Shown here in pieces: positions 25,803-36,669 of a stretch of 64,000 nucleotides of DNA. The stretch is from Marinobacter nauticus. GTDB taxonomy: Bacteria > Pseudomonadota > Gammaproteobacteria > Enterobacterales > Shewanellaceae. Numbering within the stretch: position 1 is the stretch's first letter; each line of letters opens with the position of its first letter. The notes beneath the pieces are model-generated. The model was given only the letters and a program-made list of their open reading frames with translations. It was not told the DNA's origin and did no database searches. Location of the stretch: assembly GCF_019801015.1 (NCBI RefSeq), contig NZ_JAHVJZ010000005.1, positions 124,001-188,000 of the forward strand. Reading direction: 5' to 3'. Made by a program: the position numbers and the translations under genes.

Positions 25803-27251
25803 TTATTGGGTGCCGCCGACGGTCAGCCGGTCCAGCTTCAGCGTGGGCTGCCCCACCCCCACCGGAACGCTTTGGCCCTCTTTGCCGCAGATCCCAACGC
25901 CGTTATCCAGCGCCAGGTCATTGCCCACCATGGAGATGGTCTTCATCGCTTCGGGGCCGTTACCAATCAGGGTGGCGCCTTTAACCGGACGAGTCAGCTT
26001 ACCGTCTTCAATCAGGTAGGCTTCAGACGCCGAGAACACGAACTTGCCGCTGGTGATGTCCACCTGGCCGCCGCCAAAGTTCGGGGCGTAGATCCCCTTC
26101 TTCACGGACCCGATGATCGCTTCCGGAGCATGCTCACCGGCCAGCATGTAGGTGTTGGTCATCCGCGGCATCGGCAGATGAGCATACGATTCACGACGGC
26201 CGTTACCGGTGGGAGCAACGCCCATCAGACGGGCATTGTGCTTATCCTGCATGTAACCCTTCAGAATGCCGTTCTCAATCAGCACATTGTATTGGCCCGG
26301 CGTGCCTTCATCGTCGATGGTCAGACTGCCGCGGCGGCCTGCCAGCGTGCCGTCATCCACCACGGTACAGTGCTCGGACGCCACCTTCTCCCCAATGCGG
26401 CCGGAGAACAGGCTGGAGCCTTTACGGTTGAAGTCCCCTTCCAGGCCATGGCCTACCGCTTCGTGCAGCAGCACGCCCGGCCAACCCGGCCCCAGTACCA
26501 CCGGCATCTCACCGGCCGGGGCTTCATCCGCTTCCAGGTTGACGCTGCCCTGACGCACCGCCTCACGACACAGGGCAAAGCCGCGCATCTGACCGTTGTC
26601 ATCCAGCTCCAGCAGGCTGTCGTAACCGTAACGCCCGCCCATGCCGGCAGAACCGCGCTCGCGACGGTCACCGTCGGCCATGATGACAGAACAGTTCAGT
26701 CGGATAAGCGGACGAATATCGGCGGCCAGGGTGCCATCGGATGCAGCCACCAGAACCTCTTCGTACACGCCACTGAGGGACGCGATCACCTGAGTCACAC
26801 GGGGGTCCAGATCCCGGGTGTACTGATCCATCTCCAGCAGCAGTTTCAGCTTGGCGTCGGAACCCAGGCTGGCGAGCGGATCGCGGCTGTCATACCGGGA
26901 CTCGGCACTTTGCCGGGCCAGCGCCTGCACTTTGCCATTGCCCCCGGTCATCGCGATGCCACGGGCGGCCTGCGCGGATTGAGTCAACGCCAGACCGCTG
27001 ATTTCATCAGCGTAAGCAAAGCCGGTTTTCTCACCGGTGATCGCCCGTACGCCCAGCCCTTTCTCAATGTTGAAGGAGCCCTCTTTAACGATGCCATCCT
27101 CCAGCACCCAGGACTCATGTCGGCTGGCCTGCAGGTAGATGTCGGCGTAATCCAGGCTGTGGTGATGCAGTTCTCCCAGCGCCTGATGCAACGCCCCTTC
27201 ATCCAGTCCGGCGGGGGTCAGCAGCGAGGCGGAAACGGTTTCAAAACTCAC
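25803..27251 (-). CDS. tldD: Metalloprotease subunit TldD
   Basis: TldD is the zinc-carrying partner of PmbA/TldE. The 482-residue protein has the metal-binding motif HEAVGH at 263-268 in [14 protein letters not shown], and the conserved [24 protein letters not shown] end (present here as [18 protein letters not shown]). The start is GTG with GGAG ahead. It lies at the end of the mreB-mreC-mreD-maf-rng-yhdP-nit-tldD series, the gammaproteobacterial order. Its function is proteolysis of unstructured peptides and maturation of some peptide antibiotics. Confidence 0.96.
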   Translation of the reverse strand: MSFETVSASLLTPAGLDEGALHQALGELHHHSLDYADIYLQASRHESWVLEDGIVKEGSFNIEKGLGVRAITGEKTGFAYADEISGLALTQSAQAARGIAMTGGNGKVQALARQSAESRYDSRDPLASLGSDAKLKLLLEMDQYTRDLDPRVTQVIASLSGVYEEVLVAASDGTLAADIRPLIRLNCSVIMADGDRRERGSAGMGGRYGYDSLLELDDNGQMRGFALCREAVRQGSVNLEADEAPAGEMPVVLGPGWPGVLLHEAVGHGLEGDFNRKGSSLFSGRIGEKVASEHCTVVDDGTLAGRRGSLTIDDEGTPGQYNVLIENGILKGYMQDKHNARLMGVAPTGNGRRESYAHLPMPRMTNTYMLAGEHAPEAIIGSVKKGIYAPNFGGGQVDITSGKFVFSASEAYLIEDGKLTRPVKGATLIGNGPEAMKTISMVGNDLALDNGVGICGKEGQSVPVGVGQPTLKLDRLTVGGTQ

Positions 27252-27278
27252 TCGTGATACTCCATCTGTGCGCCGGGC

Positions 27279-28109
27279 TTAAGGCATCCGACGATGTTTC
27301 AGGGCGGGCAGGCGGTGGCGGATCCGGGCCATCTCTTCCCGGTCGATTTCCGCGCTCACCACCCCCTCCCCCTGGGGTAACTGGGCCAGGATCCGGCCCC
27401 AGGGATCCACCACCATGGTGTGTCCCCAGGTTCGCCGGCCATTGGCGTGTTGCCCCTGCTGGCCGGCAGCCAGCAGGTAGCACTGATTTTCGATCGCCCG
27501 GGCCCGCACCAAAGTGTCCCAGTGCGCTTCTCCGGTTGGCTCGGTAAACGCCGCGGGCAGAGCGATCAGATCGGCCCCCTGTTCAGCCAGGGCACGAAAC
27601 AGTTCCGGAAAGCGGACATCGTAGCACACCGCCAGCCCCAACCGGCCCAGCGGCGTGTCGACCACGGTGATGCCCCGACCCGGGTGAGTATGGGTACTTT
27701 CCCGATAGCGGCCGGTGTCGTCCTCCACATCCACGTCAAACAGGTGGATTTTGTCGTACCGGCCGAGCCTTGCCCCATCCGGGCCATACACCAGCGACGC
27801 CGCATAAGCCCGTCCGTCCTCCGCCAGAATGGGCAGAGTACCGGCGACCAGGCAAAGACCAAACTCCGCCGCCAGCTCAGACAGCGCCCGCTGCATTGGG
27901 GCCTGTGCAGAGGCGTTTCCGGGTTCCGTCAGGTCCGGTTCTGCCAGCGTCGCCCAGCCCCCTTCGGTGCCAAAACACAGGGCGCACTCCGGCAGCACCA
28001 CCAGAGGGGGTTCAGGGTGTTGGGGCAGTTGGCTCAGCCAGTGCCTCAGCCGACTCAGGTTCTGGCTCGGCTGGGGCTGGCTGGTCATCTGGATCAGGTG
28101 ACACCACAT
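27279..28109 (-). CDS. Carbon-nitrogen hydrolase of the Nit family
   Basis: This nitrilase-superfamily amidase has the catalytic triad in place: E41 (VLPECALCF), K119 (RYDKIHLFDVD) and C161 (AVCYDVRFPELF). The HLFDVD and RFPELFR motifs are those of Nit1/deaminated-glutathione amidases (YbeM/NitA type), so repair of deaminated glutathione is likely. Translation is taken to begin at the ATG at 28109 (MWCHLIQMTS), giving 276 residues and the family's usual N-terminus. That start lies 98 bases inside the 3' end of yhdP, an unusually long overlap. Confidence 0.9.
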   Translation of the reverse strand: MWCHLIQMTSQPQPSQNLSRLRHWLSQLPQHPEPPLVVLPECALCFGTEGGWATLAEPDLTEPGNASAQAPMQRALSELAAEFGLCLVAGTLPILAEDGRAYAASLVYGPDGARLGRYDKIHLFDVDVEDDTGRYRESTHTHPGRGITVVDTPLGRLGLAVCYDVRFPELFRALAEQGADLIALPAAFTEPTGEAHWDTLVRARAIENQCYLLAAGQQGQHANGRRTWGHTMVVDPWGRILAQLPQGEGVVSAEIDREEMARIRHRLPALKHRRMP

Positions 28110-31100
28110 CCTTTGTCTCTCCTTGTCCTTCGGTCGGCGCGTCCGGCTTGTCCAGCGCTTCCAGAATGCGGGCCTTGAGCGCCTCCACTTCGGCATCATT
28201 GGGCACCGTATCCGCGGTTTTTTCGGGCAGGGCGATCTCCCGCTTGGTGCGATCCACTTCATCCAGTATCGGATCGTCCAGGGTACCCGTCAGGTGGTAG
28301 CGCACCTGGGTAATCACCTCCAGTACCGGTTCCAGCATCTTACTGACGGCAAAGGCACCGAGGCCAATGGTCCAGGCACCGGTACTCATAAACACCACCG
28401 CCGGAACGCTGGAGGTCAGCGCCGGGGAAAAGGCGATAAGGTAATCCAGCTCTTTCGTGGTCAGGTTGGTCCAGCCGTTGACCCGCACCGTGCCTGCCGC
28501 TGCGTCCATCACGCTGTCGTTGGTCTTCACCACCCCTTGTTCAATCTGAACCGTGCCACCAAAGCGGTTAAAGTGCAGGCCGCTGCCAAACACGTCGGAG
28601 AAATCCAAAGACAACTTTCTCAGCAGCGATTCCAGGCTGAAAATGGACAGCAGACGGGCGCCACGGTCCGACACTTCGGACAGATGGCCTTTGCCCAGCC
28701 GGTAATCCACATTGCCGTCCAGCTCTGCCAGCTCCAGCTGCCACGGCGCGCCGGACCAAGTCAGGCCGTAGGTCAGCGTCATCTCAGATTCCCGTATCCC
28801 CTGGGTGAGGCCCAGCTGCTGAGCCAGATCACCGACGTCGGGAGAGCGAAGCTGTCCCTCAAAATGAGAACGGCTGAGCGCCTGTTCCGGATCCCATCGG
28901 CCGGTCATGGTCAGCCGGTGGCCCCCCTGAAACAGGTTGAACTGCTCAATCTTGTATCCGTCACCGTCCGGTCGAGCCTGCAGCTGCGCCTGGCCCAGGC
29001 TGAGCTCGCCAACGGTAAGTTCATTGACACTGATGTCCAGCTTCGGCATCCGCTCGATCCACGCTTTCGGCGCCGCGGGGATCGGCTCGGCAGGGGTCGG
29101 TTCCGCGTCCGGGGTGTCGTTGCCCAACATCAAAGCCAGGCGGTCGGCCACCAGGCGGATCCCGTCGGTCTTCAGGTCCTGTCCGAAGGTGGCGGTGCCC
29201 TGCAGGTTATCGCTGTCGATCTGGAACACCCAGCCCTCGCTGGTGGGGCCGCCACTGAGCAGCCCCTGGCCCAACGGCATGTCATAAAGGCTCAGTGCGT
29301 CGGCACGCACCTCCACCTGCTGCAATGCCGGGAACCAACGGGTACCAGCGGGGTTGGGGTTTTTAAAGGTGGCAAAGCTGTTGATCAGCGGGTCCCACTG
29401 CTCAATCGCCACGGCATCGCCGAGCCACTCGAGGTACCCGCCCGGCAAAATCGGCCGGGCCGCCGGGGTGCCCAATGCCACCTGATAAGACTTAAAACCA
29501 CTGGCCTCAGCAAACGCCAGCTCGCCCCGGAACTGGACAGTCTCTCCCAATGAGGCCAGCACTTCGGCACCGGCTTTGTCGCCGGTCACCGCCAGTTTCA
29601 GATTCTGTGGCGTTTCCACCTCTTTGCCGACCGGCGCAGGCAGGTCGATGGCCAGCCCGACCAGGTCGGAGCGCAACTCAGCCTGGTAATCCAATCCGGT
29701 TTTGCCGATGCGCAGGGCGATCTCACCGCCCACCGGGGCACCGCCAATCAGGAAGGGGTCCAGGGGGCTCTGCAGTCGCTCCGGCATCCGCGCCATCTGC
29801 CACCGAGTGGCCAGATCAATGTCCACCGCGTAGCTGTCCTCCACCGGGGTGCCCACGATGGACAGCTCAGAAGGTTGGTTGTAGATGCGGGTCTGCAGCC
29901 CTTGTACCTGAATTTCGCTGTTGTTGAAGCGCAGCTCGCCCCGGGTCTGCTCAAGCGTAAGCGCCAACGGCACCACTTCGACAGCGGTATCCCAGAACGC
30001 CACCCGGCCCCGCACTTTCTGGGGCTCACCCTTCACTTTGGCGCCCAGCGGGAAGCTCAGGTCCAACGCCACCGGGAGTTTGTCATCGATGCGGATGGTT
30101 TCCAGCGTGCTGCCGACACTCTGCGCCAGGAAGCTGTCTTTCATCACCTCAATGGCGTCATCGCCACTGGCCAGCACACTGCCCTGGATCTCAAGCACCG
30201 CCCGGCTGCTGAGGCTGGGGATCCCCACCTGGGCTCCCTCGACGGAAACCGGCCCCAGCATGCCCTGACGCAACCACAGATCCATGCGGGCATTTTCGAA
30301 CCGGGCCGCCACCAGGCCATCAGTGACCGCCGGCCAGTCCTTGAGGAAATCGAAGGTGAGGTCCTGCATGTCGAACTGGGCGATAAAGACCCCATCGTTA
30401 TCCACATAGGGGAACGCCTTCAGGTCCCCGTGCCAAATCAACTGCGCGTTGTCGCTGTGGCCCTGTTTCAGTGCCCCGGCCAGATAGTCAGAGAGTCCTT
30501 CCCCCATGGCGCGGCGGGGAAAGTAACGGCCCGCTTCAGCGGCCCGTTTCAGATTCAGGTCGCCGTACAACTGGAGACGGGCCGGGGCCGCTTTGGGAAA
30601 GCCCACCGCGGCGCGCAATGACGCCTCCAGATCGGCATTGCCCAGCTCGAGATGCGGCAGGCGCAACTGGCCACCGGTTTCGCTCTGGTGCCATTCGGCC
30701 AGTGCCGCGAACCGATCCAGCTCCAGCGGCTCAGGAAACTGTTCCGGCCAGGTCAGGGTCAGGGACTGCTCCGGCAATTCCAGTCGGCCCCAGCCTCCCT
30801 GCCAACGGGCCACGCCATTGATCGGACTCAGGCCGGGTAAGCGGCCACTGTCGTGCCAGCTCAGGTCGGTAAAGGGCAGCTCCGCACGCACGTCATGGCC
30901 CTGTCGTTGCAGCCGAAGCGGGCCGAAGGTGCCGGAAGGATCCAGTGCCAGCAGCTCGGTAAGACGCTCGGAGCTGATCCCCGGAATCAACCCAAACAGC
31001 GGCTCCAGCCCGGCGGCCGGCAGGGTGTTCAGCCACAGCGCCATGGAATCGGCCCGGTGCTGCATCTGCAGCGACAGCAATGGCCAGTCCTCTCCGTTAC

Positions 31101-32046
31101 TCACCAATGCCAGGTCCTGACCCAGCAGTTCGCCGGCAAACCAGCCCTCTTCAGGGGTGGGCTTCCAGTGCAACAGGCCGCTTTTCAGCGTCAGAGACTG
31201 GTTGCCTTCGTGCTGCCAGTTCAGGCCGCTCTCGCCGAACTGCACCGTGGCGCTGCGCAGCCCCTCTTCATCCAGGCTGGCCCAGGCTTCCAGATTGAGG
31301 ATGCCACTGTAGTCCAGCTCATTGTCCATCAACTGACGGGCCAGCCAGTCGCCGATGTCCAGCTGGGCCGCTTTGACGTAAGCGCGGCCAAACAGGCGCC
31401 CGTCAAAGTGACGATTCAGCTCCAGCGCCAGAGTGAGAGTTTCATCCTCTTTGCGCGCCGCATCAAGAAACAGACGGCCTTCGCCAAGGTGGCGGCCATC
31501 CAGGTTTTTCCAGTTCAGGCTGGCGAGGTAGATCGGCGAGAGGGCGGTATCGCCCACCAGAATCCGGGCGGTCAGATCGTGGATGGAAAGCCGGCCGAGC
31601 TGAGTCAGCAGCAACTCCCGAAGCGGTTCCAGCTTGTCGTTGTCGCCACTCTCGGATTGCTCCTGCAGATTCAGACCCAACTCAACGCCGTCGATGGTGA
31701 TCCGCTCCAGGTAGGGACGGAAATTCAGCAGGCTGGGCCAGAACGCCAACTGCAGCTGTGCGGTCTTTACCGTGAGAGAGACGGGCTGGTCCGGCTGGGG
31801 TGAGATGCGCAGGCCATGGATGGTCAGCATGGGGCCCTGAGGTTCCCAGCCCGCCCCCAGTTGGGCGATCTCCATCTGGATGCCATAACGCTGCTCAACG
31901 GTATCGATCAGGTCCTGCCGGACGCTGTCCAGCTCGGGCAACAGGGTGCGCACCAGGCTTACCAGAAGCGCCAGCGTAACCAATGCGGCCGCGAGGCCAT
32001 ACCAACACCATTTGCCCAGGCCCTGGCCCAGCCGGATCAGGGTCAC
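28012..32046 (-). CDS. yhdP: AsmA-like envelope protein YhdP
   Basis: YhdP is a large inner-membrane-anchored, periplasm-spanning AsmA-like protein that helps move phospholipids to the outer membrane together with TamB and YdbH. The 1344 residues start with a transmembrane helix (about 15-35). A long beta-rich body follows (DUF3971) and then the conserved AsmA-like C-terminal region (GTVRVNGWTNLTTKELDYLI near 1210). The last 50 residues are acidic and proline/alanine-rich and look disordered; this tail overlaps the nitrilase gene. The start is GTG overlapping the rng stop. Confidence 0.93.
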   Translation of the reverse strand: MTLIRLGQGLGKWCWYGLAAALVTLALLVSLVRTLLPELDSVRQDLIDTVEQRYGIQMEIAQLGAGWEPQGPMLTIHGLRISPQPDQPVSLTVKTAQLQLAFWPSLLNFRPYLERITIDGVELGLNLQEQSESGDNDKLEPLRELLLTQLGRLSIHDLTARILVGDTALSPIYLASLNWKNLDGRHLGEGRLFLDAARKEDETLTLALELNRHFDGRLFGRAYVKAAQLDIGDWLARQLMDNELDYSGILNLEAWASLDEEGLRSATVQFGESGLNWQHEGNQSLTLKSGLLHWKPTPEEGWFAGELLGQDLALVSNGEDWPLLSLQMQHRADSMALWLNTLPAAGLEPLFGLIPGISSERLTELLALDPSGTFGPLRLQRQGHDVRAELPFTDLSWHDSGRLPGLSPINGVARWQGGWGRLELPEQSLTLTWPEQFPEPLELDRFAALAEWHQSETGGQLRLPHLELGNADLEASLRAAVGFPKAAPARLQLYGDLNLKRAAEAGRYFPRRAMGEGLSDYLAGALKQGHSDNAQLIWHGDLKAFPYVDNDGVFIAQFDMQDLTFDFLKDWPAVTDGLVAARFENARMDLWLRQGMLGPVSVEGAQVGIPSLSSRAVLEIQGSVLASGDDAIEVMKDSFLAQSVGSTLETIRIDDKLPVALDLSFPLGAKVKGEPQKVRGRVAFWDTAVEVVPLALTLEQTRGELRFNNSEIQVQGLQTRIYNQPSELSIVGTPVEDSYAVDIDLATRWQMARMPERLQSPLDPFLIGGAPVGGEIALRIGKTGLDYQAELRSDLVGLAIDLPAPVGKEVETPQNLKLAVTGDKAGAEVLASLGETVQFRGELAFAEASGFKSYQVALGTPAARPILPGGYLEWLGDAVAIEQWDPLINSFATFKNPNPAGTRWFPALQQVEVRADALSLYDMPLGQGLLSGGPTSEGWVFQIDSDNLQGTATFGQDLKTDGIRLVADRLALMLGNDTPDAEPTPAEPIPAAPKAWIERMPKLDISVNELTVGELSLGQAQLQARPDGDGYKIEQFNLFQGGHRLTMTGRWDPEQALSRSHFEGQLRSPDVGDLAQQLGLTQGIRESEMTLTYGLTWSGAPWQLELAELDGNVDYRLGKGHLSEVSDRGARLLSIFSLESLLRKLSLDFSDVFGSGLHFNRFGGTVQIEQGVVKTNDSVMDAAAGTVRVNGWTNLTTKELDYLIAFSPALTSSVPAVVFMSTGAWTIGLGAFAVSKMLEPVLEVITQVRYHLTGTLDDPILDEVDRTKREIALPEKTADTVPNDAEVEALKARILEALDKPDAPTEGQGETKDVVSPDPDDQPAPAEPEPESAEALAEPTAPTP

Positions 32047-33530
32047 ATCATCACCACATCGAACTTATCCTGGGCGTACAGCGGCTCAGGTTTGATGCGG
32101 ATCCGCTTACCCAGATAGACCTCAAGTTCCGCCAGACTGTGGGCTTCATCCCCTTCCAGGATCTCCTGCACTGCCGGAGAAACGTAGGCAACAAACTCAT
32201 CGGCGTCATAGGCCCGGTCCACCCGGATGATCTCCCGGTAGAGCTCGTAACAGACGGTTTCGACCGTTTTCAGCTGCCCGGTTCCACGACACACCGGGCA
32301 CTCACCACAAAGCACATGCTCAAGGCTTTCCCGGGTGCGTTTACGGGTCATCTCCACCAGTCCCAGCTGAGACAGGCCGCTGATGCTGGTTTTCACCCGG
32401 TCCTGCGCCAATGACAGCTCAAGGTTGTGCAGCACGCGGTTCTTGTGCTCTTCGGACACCATGTCGATAAAGTCGATGATGATGATGCCGCCGAGGTTGC
32501 GCAGACGCAGCTGACGGGCGATCGCCTGGGTCGCTTCCAGGTTGGTGTTGAAGATGGTCTCTTCCAGATTGCGGTGGCCGACAAAAGCGCCGGTGTTGAT
32601 GTCGATGGTGGTCATCGCCTCGGTCTGATCGATGATCAGATAGCCACCGGACTTCAGCTCGACCTTGCGCTGCAGCGCCCGCTGGATCTCATTCTCAACG
32701 TCAAACAGGTCGAAGATCGGGGCCTTGCCACGATAGTGTTCCACCACCGCACTGACCTCAGGCATAAACTCCGCCACAAACTCCTTGAGAGACTCGTAAG
32801 TCAGGCGGGAGTCGACCTGCACCCGATCCAGCGTTCGGGTGGCCAGATCACGGACGATGCGCAGCGGCAGGGAGGGCTCTTCATAGAGCAGCGATACGGA
32901 CTTGCCCGGGCGTTTACGGCGTTCCACCACTTTGCGCCAGACCCGACGGAGAAACGCCGCGTCCTGTGCCAGCTCCAGCTCCGAAACGCTCTCTGCGGCG
33001 GTGCGGATGATAAAGCCGCCGTCGGCGTCAACGAACTGGCCCACAATCGACTTCAGGCGCTCCCGTTCCGCGGGGTCTTCCACCCGCTGGGACACGCCCA
33101 CATGGGCGGAGCCAGGCATAAACACCAGGTAACGGGAAGGCAGAGTGATGTCGGTGGTCAGACGGGCACCTTTAGTGCCGAGGGGGTCTTTGACCACCTG
33201 CACCATGATGTCCTGCCCCTGACGCACCAGCGAGACGATGTCTTCTGCCCGGAAAGCACGGGCCTCTTCTTCGTCGACGCATTCGGTGTGAGGGACAATA
33301 TCGGAGGCGTGCAGGAACGCGGCCCGCTCCTGACCGATATCAACAAAGGCGGCCTGCATGCCAGGGAGTACCCGGGTCACCTTGCCCCGATAGATATTCC
33401 CAACGATACCCCGGCGGCTGCGCCGCTCCAGGTGTACCTCCTGCAACATGCCATGCTCCACCAGCGCCACGCGGCTCTCGGTGGGGGTAACGTTGATCAG
33501 CAGCTCCGCTGCTGCACCTTGTGATGGCAC
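32043..33530 (-). CDS. rng: Ribonuclease G
   Basis: RNase G trims the 5' end of 16S rRNA and degrades some mRNAs. The 495-residue protein has an S1 domain (about 40-128), the RNase E/G catalytic core with the magnesium aspartates in TTIDINTGAFVGHRN and IIIIDFIDM, and the zinc-link CGECPVC motif near 395-401. It ends EPLYAQDKFDVVMM, as in E. coli RNase G. The start is taken at GTG 33530, behind GGGAGG and giving a length near E. coli 489. A TTG at 33557 would add nine residues without a ribosome-binding site. Confidence 0.96.
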   Translation of the reverse strand: MPSQGAAAELLINVTPTESRVALVEHGMLQEVHLERRSRRGIVGNIYRGKVTRVLPGMQAAFVDIGQERAAFLHASDIVPHTECVDEEEARAFRAEDIVSLVRQGQDIMVQVVKDPLGTKGARLTTDITLPSRYLVFMPGSAHVGVSQRVEDPAERERLKSIVGQFVDADGGFIIRTAAESVSELELAQDAAFLRRVWRKVVERRKRPGKSVSLLYEEPSLPLRIVRDLATRTLDRVQVDSRLTYESLKEFVAEFMPEVSAVVEHYRGKAPIFDLFDVENEIQRALQRKVELKSGGYLIIDQTEAMTTIDINTGAFVGHRNLEETIFNTNLEATQAIARQLRLRNLGGIIIIDFIDMVSEEHKNRVLHNLELSLAQDRVKTSISGLSQLGLVEMTRKRTRESLEHVLCGECPVCRGTGQLKTVETVCYELYREIIRVDRAYDADEFVAYVSPAVQEILEGDEAHSLAELEVYLGKRIRIKPEPLYAQDKFDVVMM

Positions 33531-33567
33531 CTCGCCTCCCAAATATCTTTCGCCCAAGTCCCTGCGC

Positions 33568-34125
33568 TTAAAGGGATTGAATCAATTCACGGGTTTCCAC
33601 CAACGGCAGTCCCACTACCGCTGAATAGCTGCCATAGATGGCACGGACAAAGTTGCCGCCCAACCCCTGGATCCCGTAGCTGCCTGCCTTGTCTGCCGGC
33701 TCGCCACTGTCCCAGTAGGCTTCAATCTGTTGTTGAGTCAACGCGCAGAATGCCACCTCGGTGGTGACCACCTGACTGCGTGTGCCCTCAACGGTTGCCA
33801 GTGCAATCGCCGTCATGACCCGATGACGGCGACCGGACAGGCTGGATAACGTGGCCAACGCATCGGCCCGATCCCGGGGTTTGCCCAGGATCTTGTCATC
33901 CAGCACCACAATGGTATCAGAGCCCAGTACCGGCCGAGCCACTTTCGCCATCGCCAGGCCCGCTTCCGCTTTCTGACGGGCCAGTCGTTCCACCAGTGCC
34001 TCAGCAGCCTCACCGGGTTGTGGCGATTCATCGATGTCGGGATTAAGCGTCTCAAACTCATAGCCGAGCTGAGCCAACAGTTGCTGACGGCGGGGTGATG
34101 AGGAAGCCAGATACAGAGTGGTCAT
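33568..34125 (-). CDS. maf: Maf nucleotide pyrophosphatase (YhdE type)
   Basis: Maf-family house-cleaning enzymes hydrolyse dTTP, UTP and modified pyrimidine triphosphates. The 185-residue protein has the N-terminal nucleotide-binding signature LASSSPRRQQLL (6-17), the catalytic-site GSDTIVVLDD with the conserved aspartate, and the KAGSYGIQGLGG loop near 146-157. Its position between mreD and rng is the same as yhdE in E. coli. Confidence 0.95.
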   Translation of the reverse strand: MTTLYLASSSPRRQQLLAQLGYEFETLNPDIDESPQPGEAAEALVERLARQKAEAGLAMAKVARPVLGSDTIVVLDDKILGKPRDRADALATLSSLSGRRHRVMTAIALATVEGTRSQVVTTEVAFCALTQQQIEAYWDSGEPADKAGSYGIQGLGGNFVRAIYGSYSAVVGLPLVETRELIQSL

Positions 34126-34126
34126 A

Positions 34127-34618
34127 TTATCGGATCTTAAATTGACGCCGCGTGCGACGAAGCAGCCAGAACACCCAGGGCCACAGCAACGGGGTGATCA
34201 ACACCGGCTGCAGATAAACCCAGTCGATGGTAATGGCCGGGTTACTCAGGTATTCAGCCCAGTAAATCAGCAGGTGCAGCAGCAGCGACAGCGAAGCGAT
34301 CACCAGCAACTGCTGGATCAGCGCAAAATGGCGCAGCTTCTGATACTGCAGGGCCACCAGGTAAGCCGTAATGGCCAACGCCAGCCCCCGGACCCCAAGC
34401 GTCCCCCCCATCAGGATGTCCAGCACCACCCCCACCAGGCAGGCAGAGAGAATGTTGAACCGGTGGGGCAGAGCCAGGACCCAGTAGGTCACGGTCAGCA
34501 GCACCCAGTCCGGCCGGGCGGCGGCAACCGCGGGTGGCAGCGGCATCACCTGCAGCAGCAGGGCTATCAGAATGGTCATCCAGATAATGGCACGACCAGA
34601 CGCGCGTTCGTGGCTCAT
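34127..34618 (-). CDS. mreD: Rod-shape protein MreD
   Basis: MreD is a small polytopic inner-membrane protein of the elongasome. The 163 residues are very hydrophobic with about five helices and a basic C-terminus (LLRRTRRQFKIR). It overlaps mreC by four bases and lies one base before maf, so the genes are probably co-translated. Conservation is weak and the call relies partly on position. Confidence 0.94.
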   Translation of the reverse strand: MSHERASGRAIIWMTILIALLLQVMPLPPAVAAARPDWVLLTVTYWVLALPHRFNILSACLVGVVLDILMGGTLGVRGLALAITAYLVALQYQKLRHFALIQQLLVIASLSLLLHLLIYWAEYLSNPAITIDWVYLQPVLITPLLWPWVFWLLRRTRRQFKIR

Positions 34619-35436
34619 TCAGGCGCCTCCCCGGTCCACAGCAGCAACAGGTAACGAAGCCGGTCCAGCGCGGCGCTGGGCTCGGCACGAACAATGGCAA
34701 AAGTCTGCCCTTCAACCCGTTCCACTTCGGTGACCTGTGCAACCGGGTAACCTTCCGGGAAGCGGCCGCCCAAACCGGAGCTGTTCAGCCAGTCGCCCAC
34801 CTGAATGTCGGTATTCATCGCCACATGGGACAGTTCCAGCAGGTCGGTCCGGCCTGAGCCGTGCGCCACGGCGCGAACGTCGTTACGGGCGACCCGCACC
34901 GGGATGGCGTGGGTCAAATCCGAGATCAGCAGCACCCGGGAGGTGGTTTGCCCAACCTCAACCACCTGGCCGACCACCCCTTTGCCGTCCAGCACCGGCT
35001 GGCCAACATAGACGCCCTGACGGCTGCCTTTATCAATCAACACCAGGTGTTTGAACGGGTCCTGATCCACACTCATCACTTCCGCCACCATGCGGCGGGA
35101 GTCGTGACGGGTCGGGGAGTCCAGCAGGGTGCGAAGACGCTGATTTTCCTGCTCCAGGTGCTCAAGCCGCTGAAGCCGCTCACTGATCAGCAACTGTTGC
35201 TGACGCAGAGCGTCGTTTGCCGTCTGCAGCGATTGGCGGGAGGCCAGGTTTCGGGACAGGTTATCCAGCAGAACCGATGGCATGGCTGCCATGTATTGGA
35301 TCGGACTGACAAGGGTGGTGAGGGCGGCGCGAGCTGGCGCCAACCGGTCGTTCATCAGGATAAGGGCCAAGCAGAACAGTACCGCCAATAGAAGGCGGTA
35401 CTGCAGGGAAAGGCCTCTGAGAAAAAAAGGCTTCAT
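34615..35436 (-). CDS. mreC: Rod-shape protein MreC
   Basis: MreC is a bitopic periplasmic scaffold that activates the RodA-PBP2 wall synthase. The 273 residues contain an N-terminal transmembrane helix (about 12-30), a coiled coil (about 65-105, rich in leucine, glutamine and arginine) and two beta-barrel domains with the QGVYVGQPVLDGKGVVGQV segment. It follows mreB by 11 nt and overlaps mreD. Confidence 0.95.
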   Translation of the reverse strand: MKPFFLRGLSLQYRLLLAVLFCLALILMNDRLAPARAALTTLVSPIQYMAAMPSVLLDNLSRNLASRQSLQTANDALRQQQLLISERLQRLEHLEQENQRLRTLLDSPTRHDSRRMVAEVMSVDQDPFKHLVLIDKGSRQGVYVGQPVLDGKGVVGQVVEVGQTTSRVLLISDLTHAIPVRVARNDVRAVAHGSGRTDLLELSHVAMNTDIQVGDWLNSSGLGGRFPEGYPVAQVTEVERVEGQTFAIVRAEPSAALDRLRYLLLLWTGEAPE

Positions 35437-35447
35437 CGACGGGTCCG

Positions 35448-36557
<1,110 letters not shown>

Positions 36558-36629
36558 CTATCCACAAGCCGCATCTGCTCTGGCTTGCGGGGTGGATCGA
36601 GTCAACTTGCGCAGGGCTTGCCGAAGATC

Positions 36630-36660
36630 ATTATCCCAGCGCAATTCGGGCTGAATTCAA
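36630..36660 (-). promoter_or_regulatory. Extended -10 promoter of mreB
   Basis: On the minus strand GATAAT (36630-36635) is preceded by TGG, giving an extended -10 (TGGGATAAT). TTGAAT lies 19 nt further upstream (36655-36660). The site is about 140 nt before the mreB start and just beyond the mshQ stop. A long leader for mreB is implied. The rest of the 178-base gap shows no further gene. Confidence 0.45.
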
Positions 36661-36669
36661 GCGGAAAAG

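Noticed and set aside
25795..27257. Plus-strand open frame of 487 codons opposite tldD
   Set aside because: It is a histidine/glutamine/glycine-rich antisense shadow; tldD on the minus strand has its full motif set.
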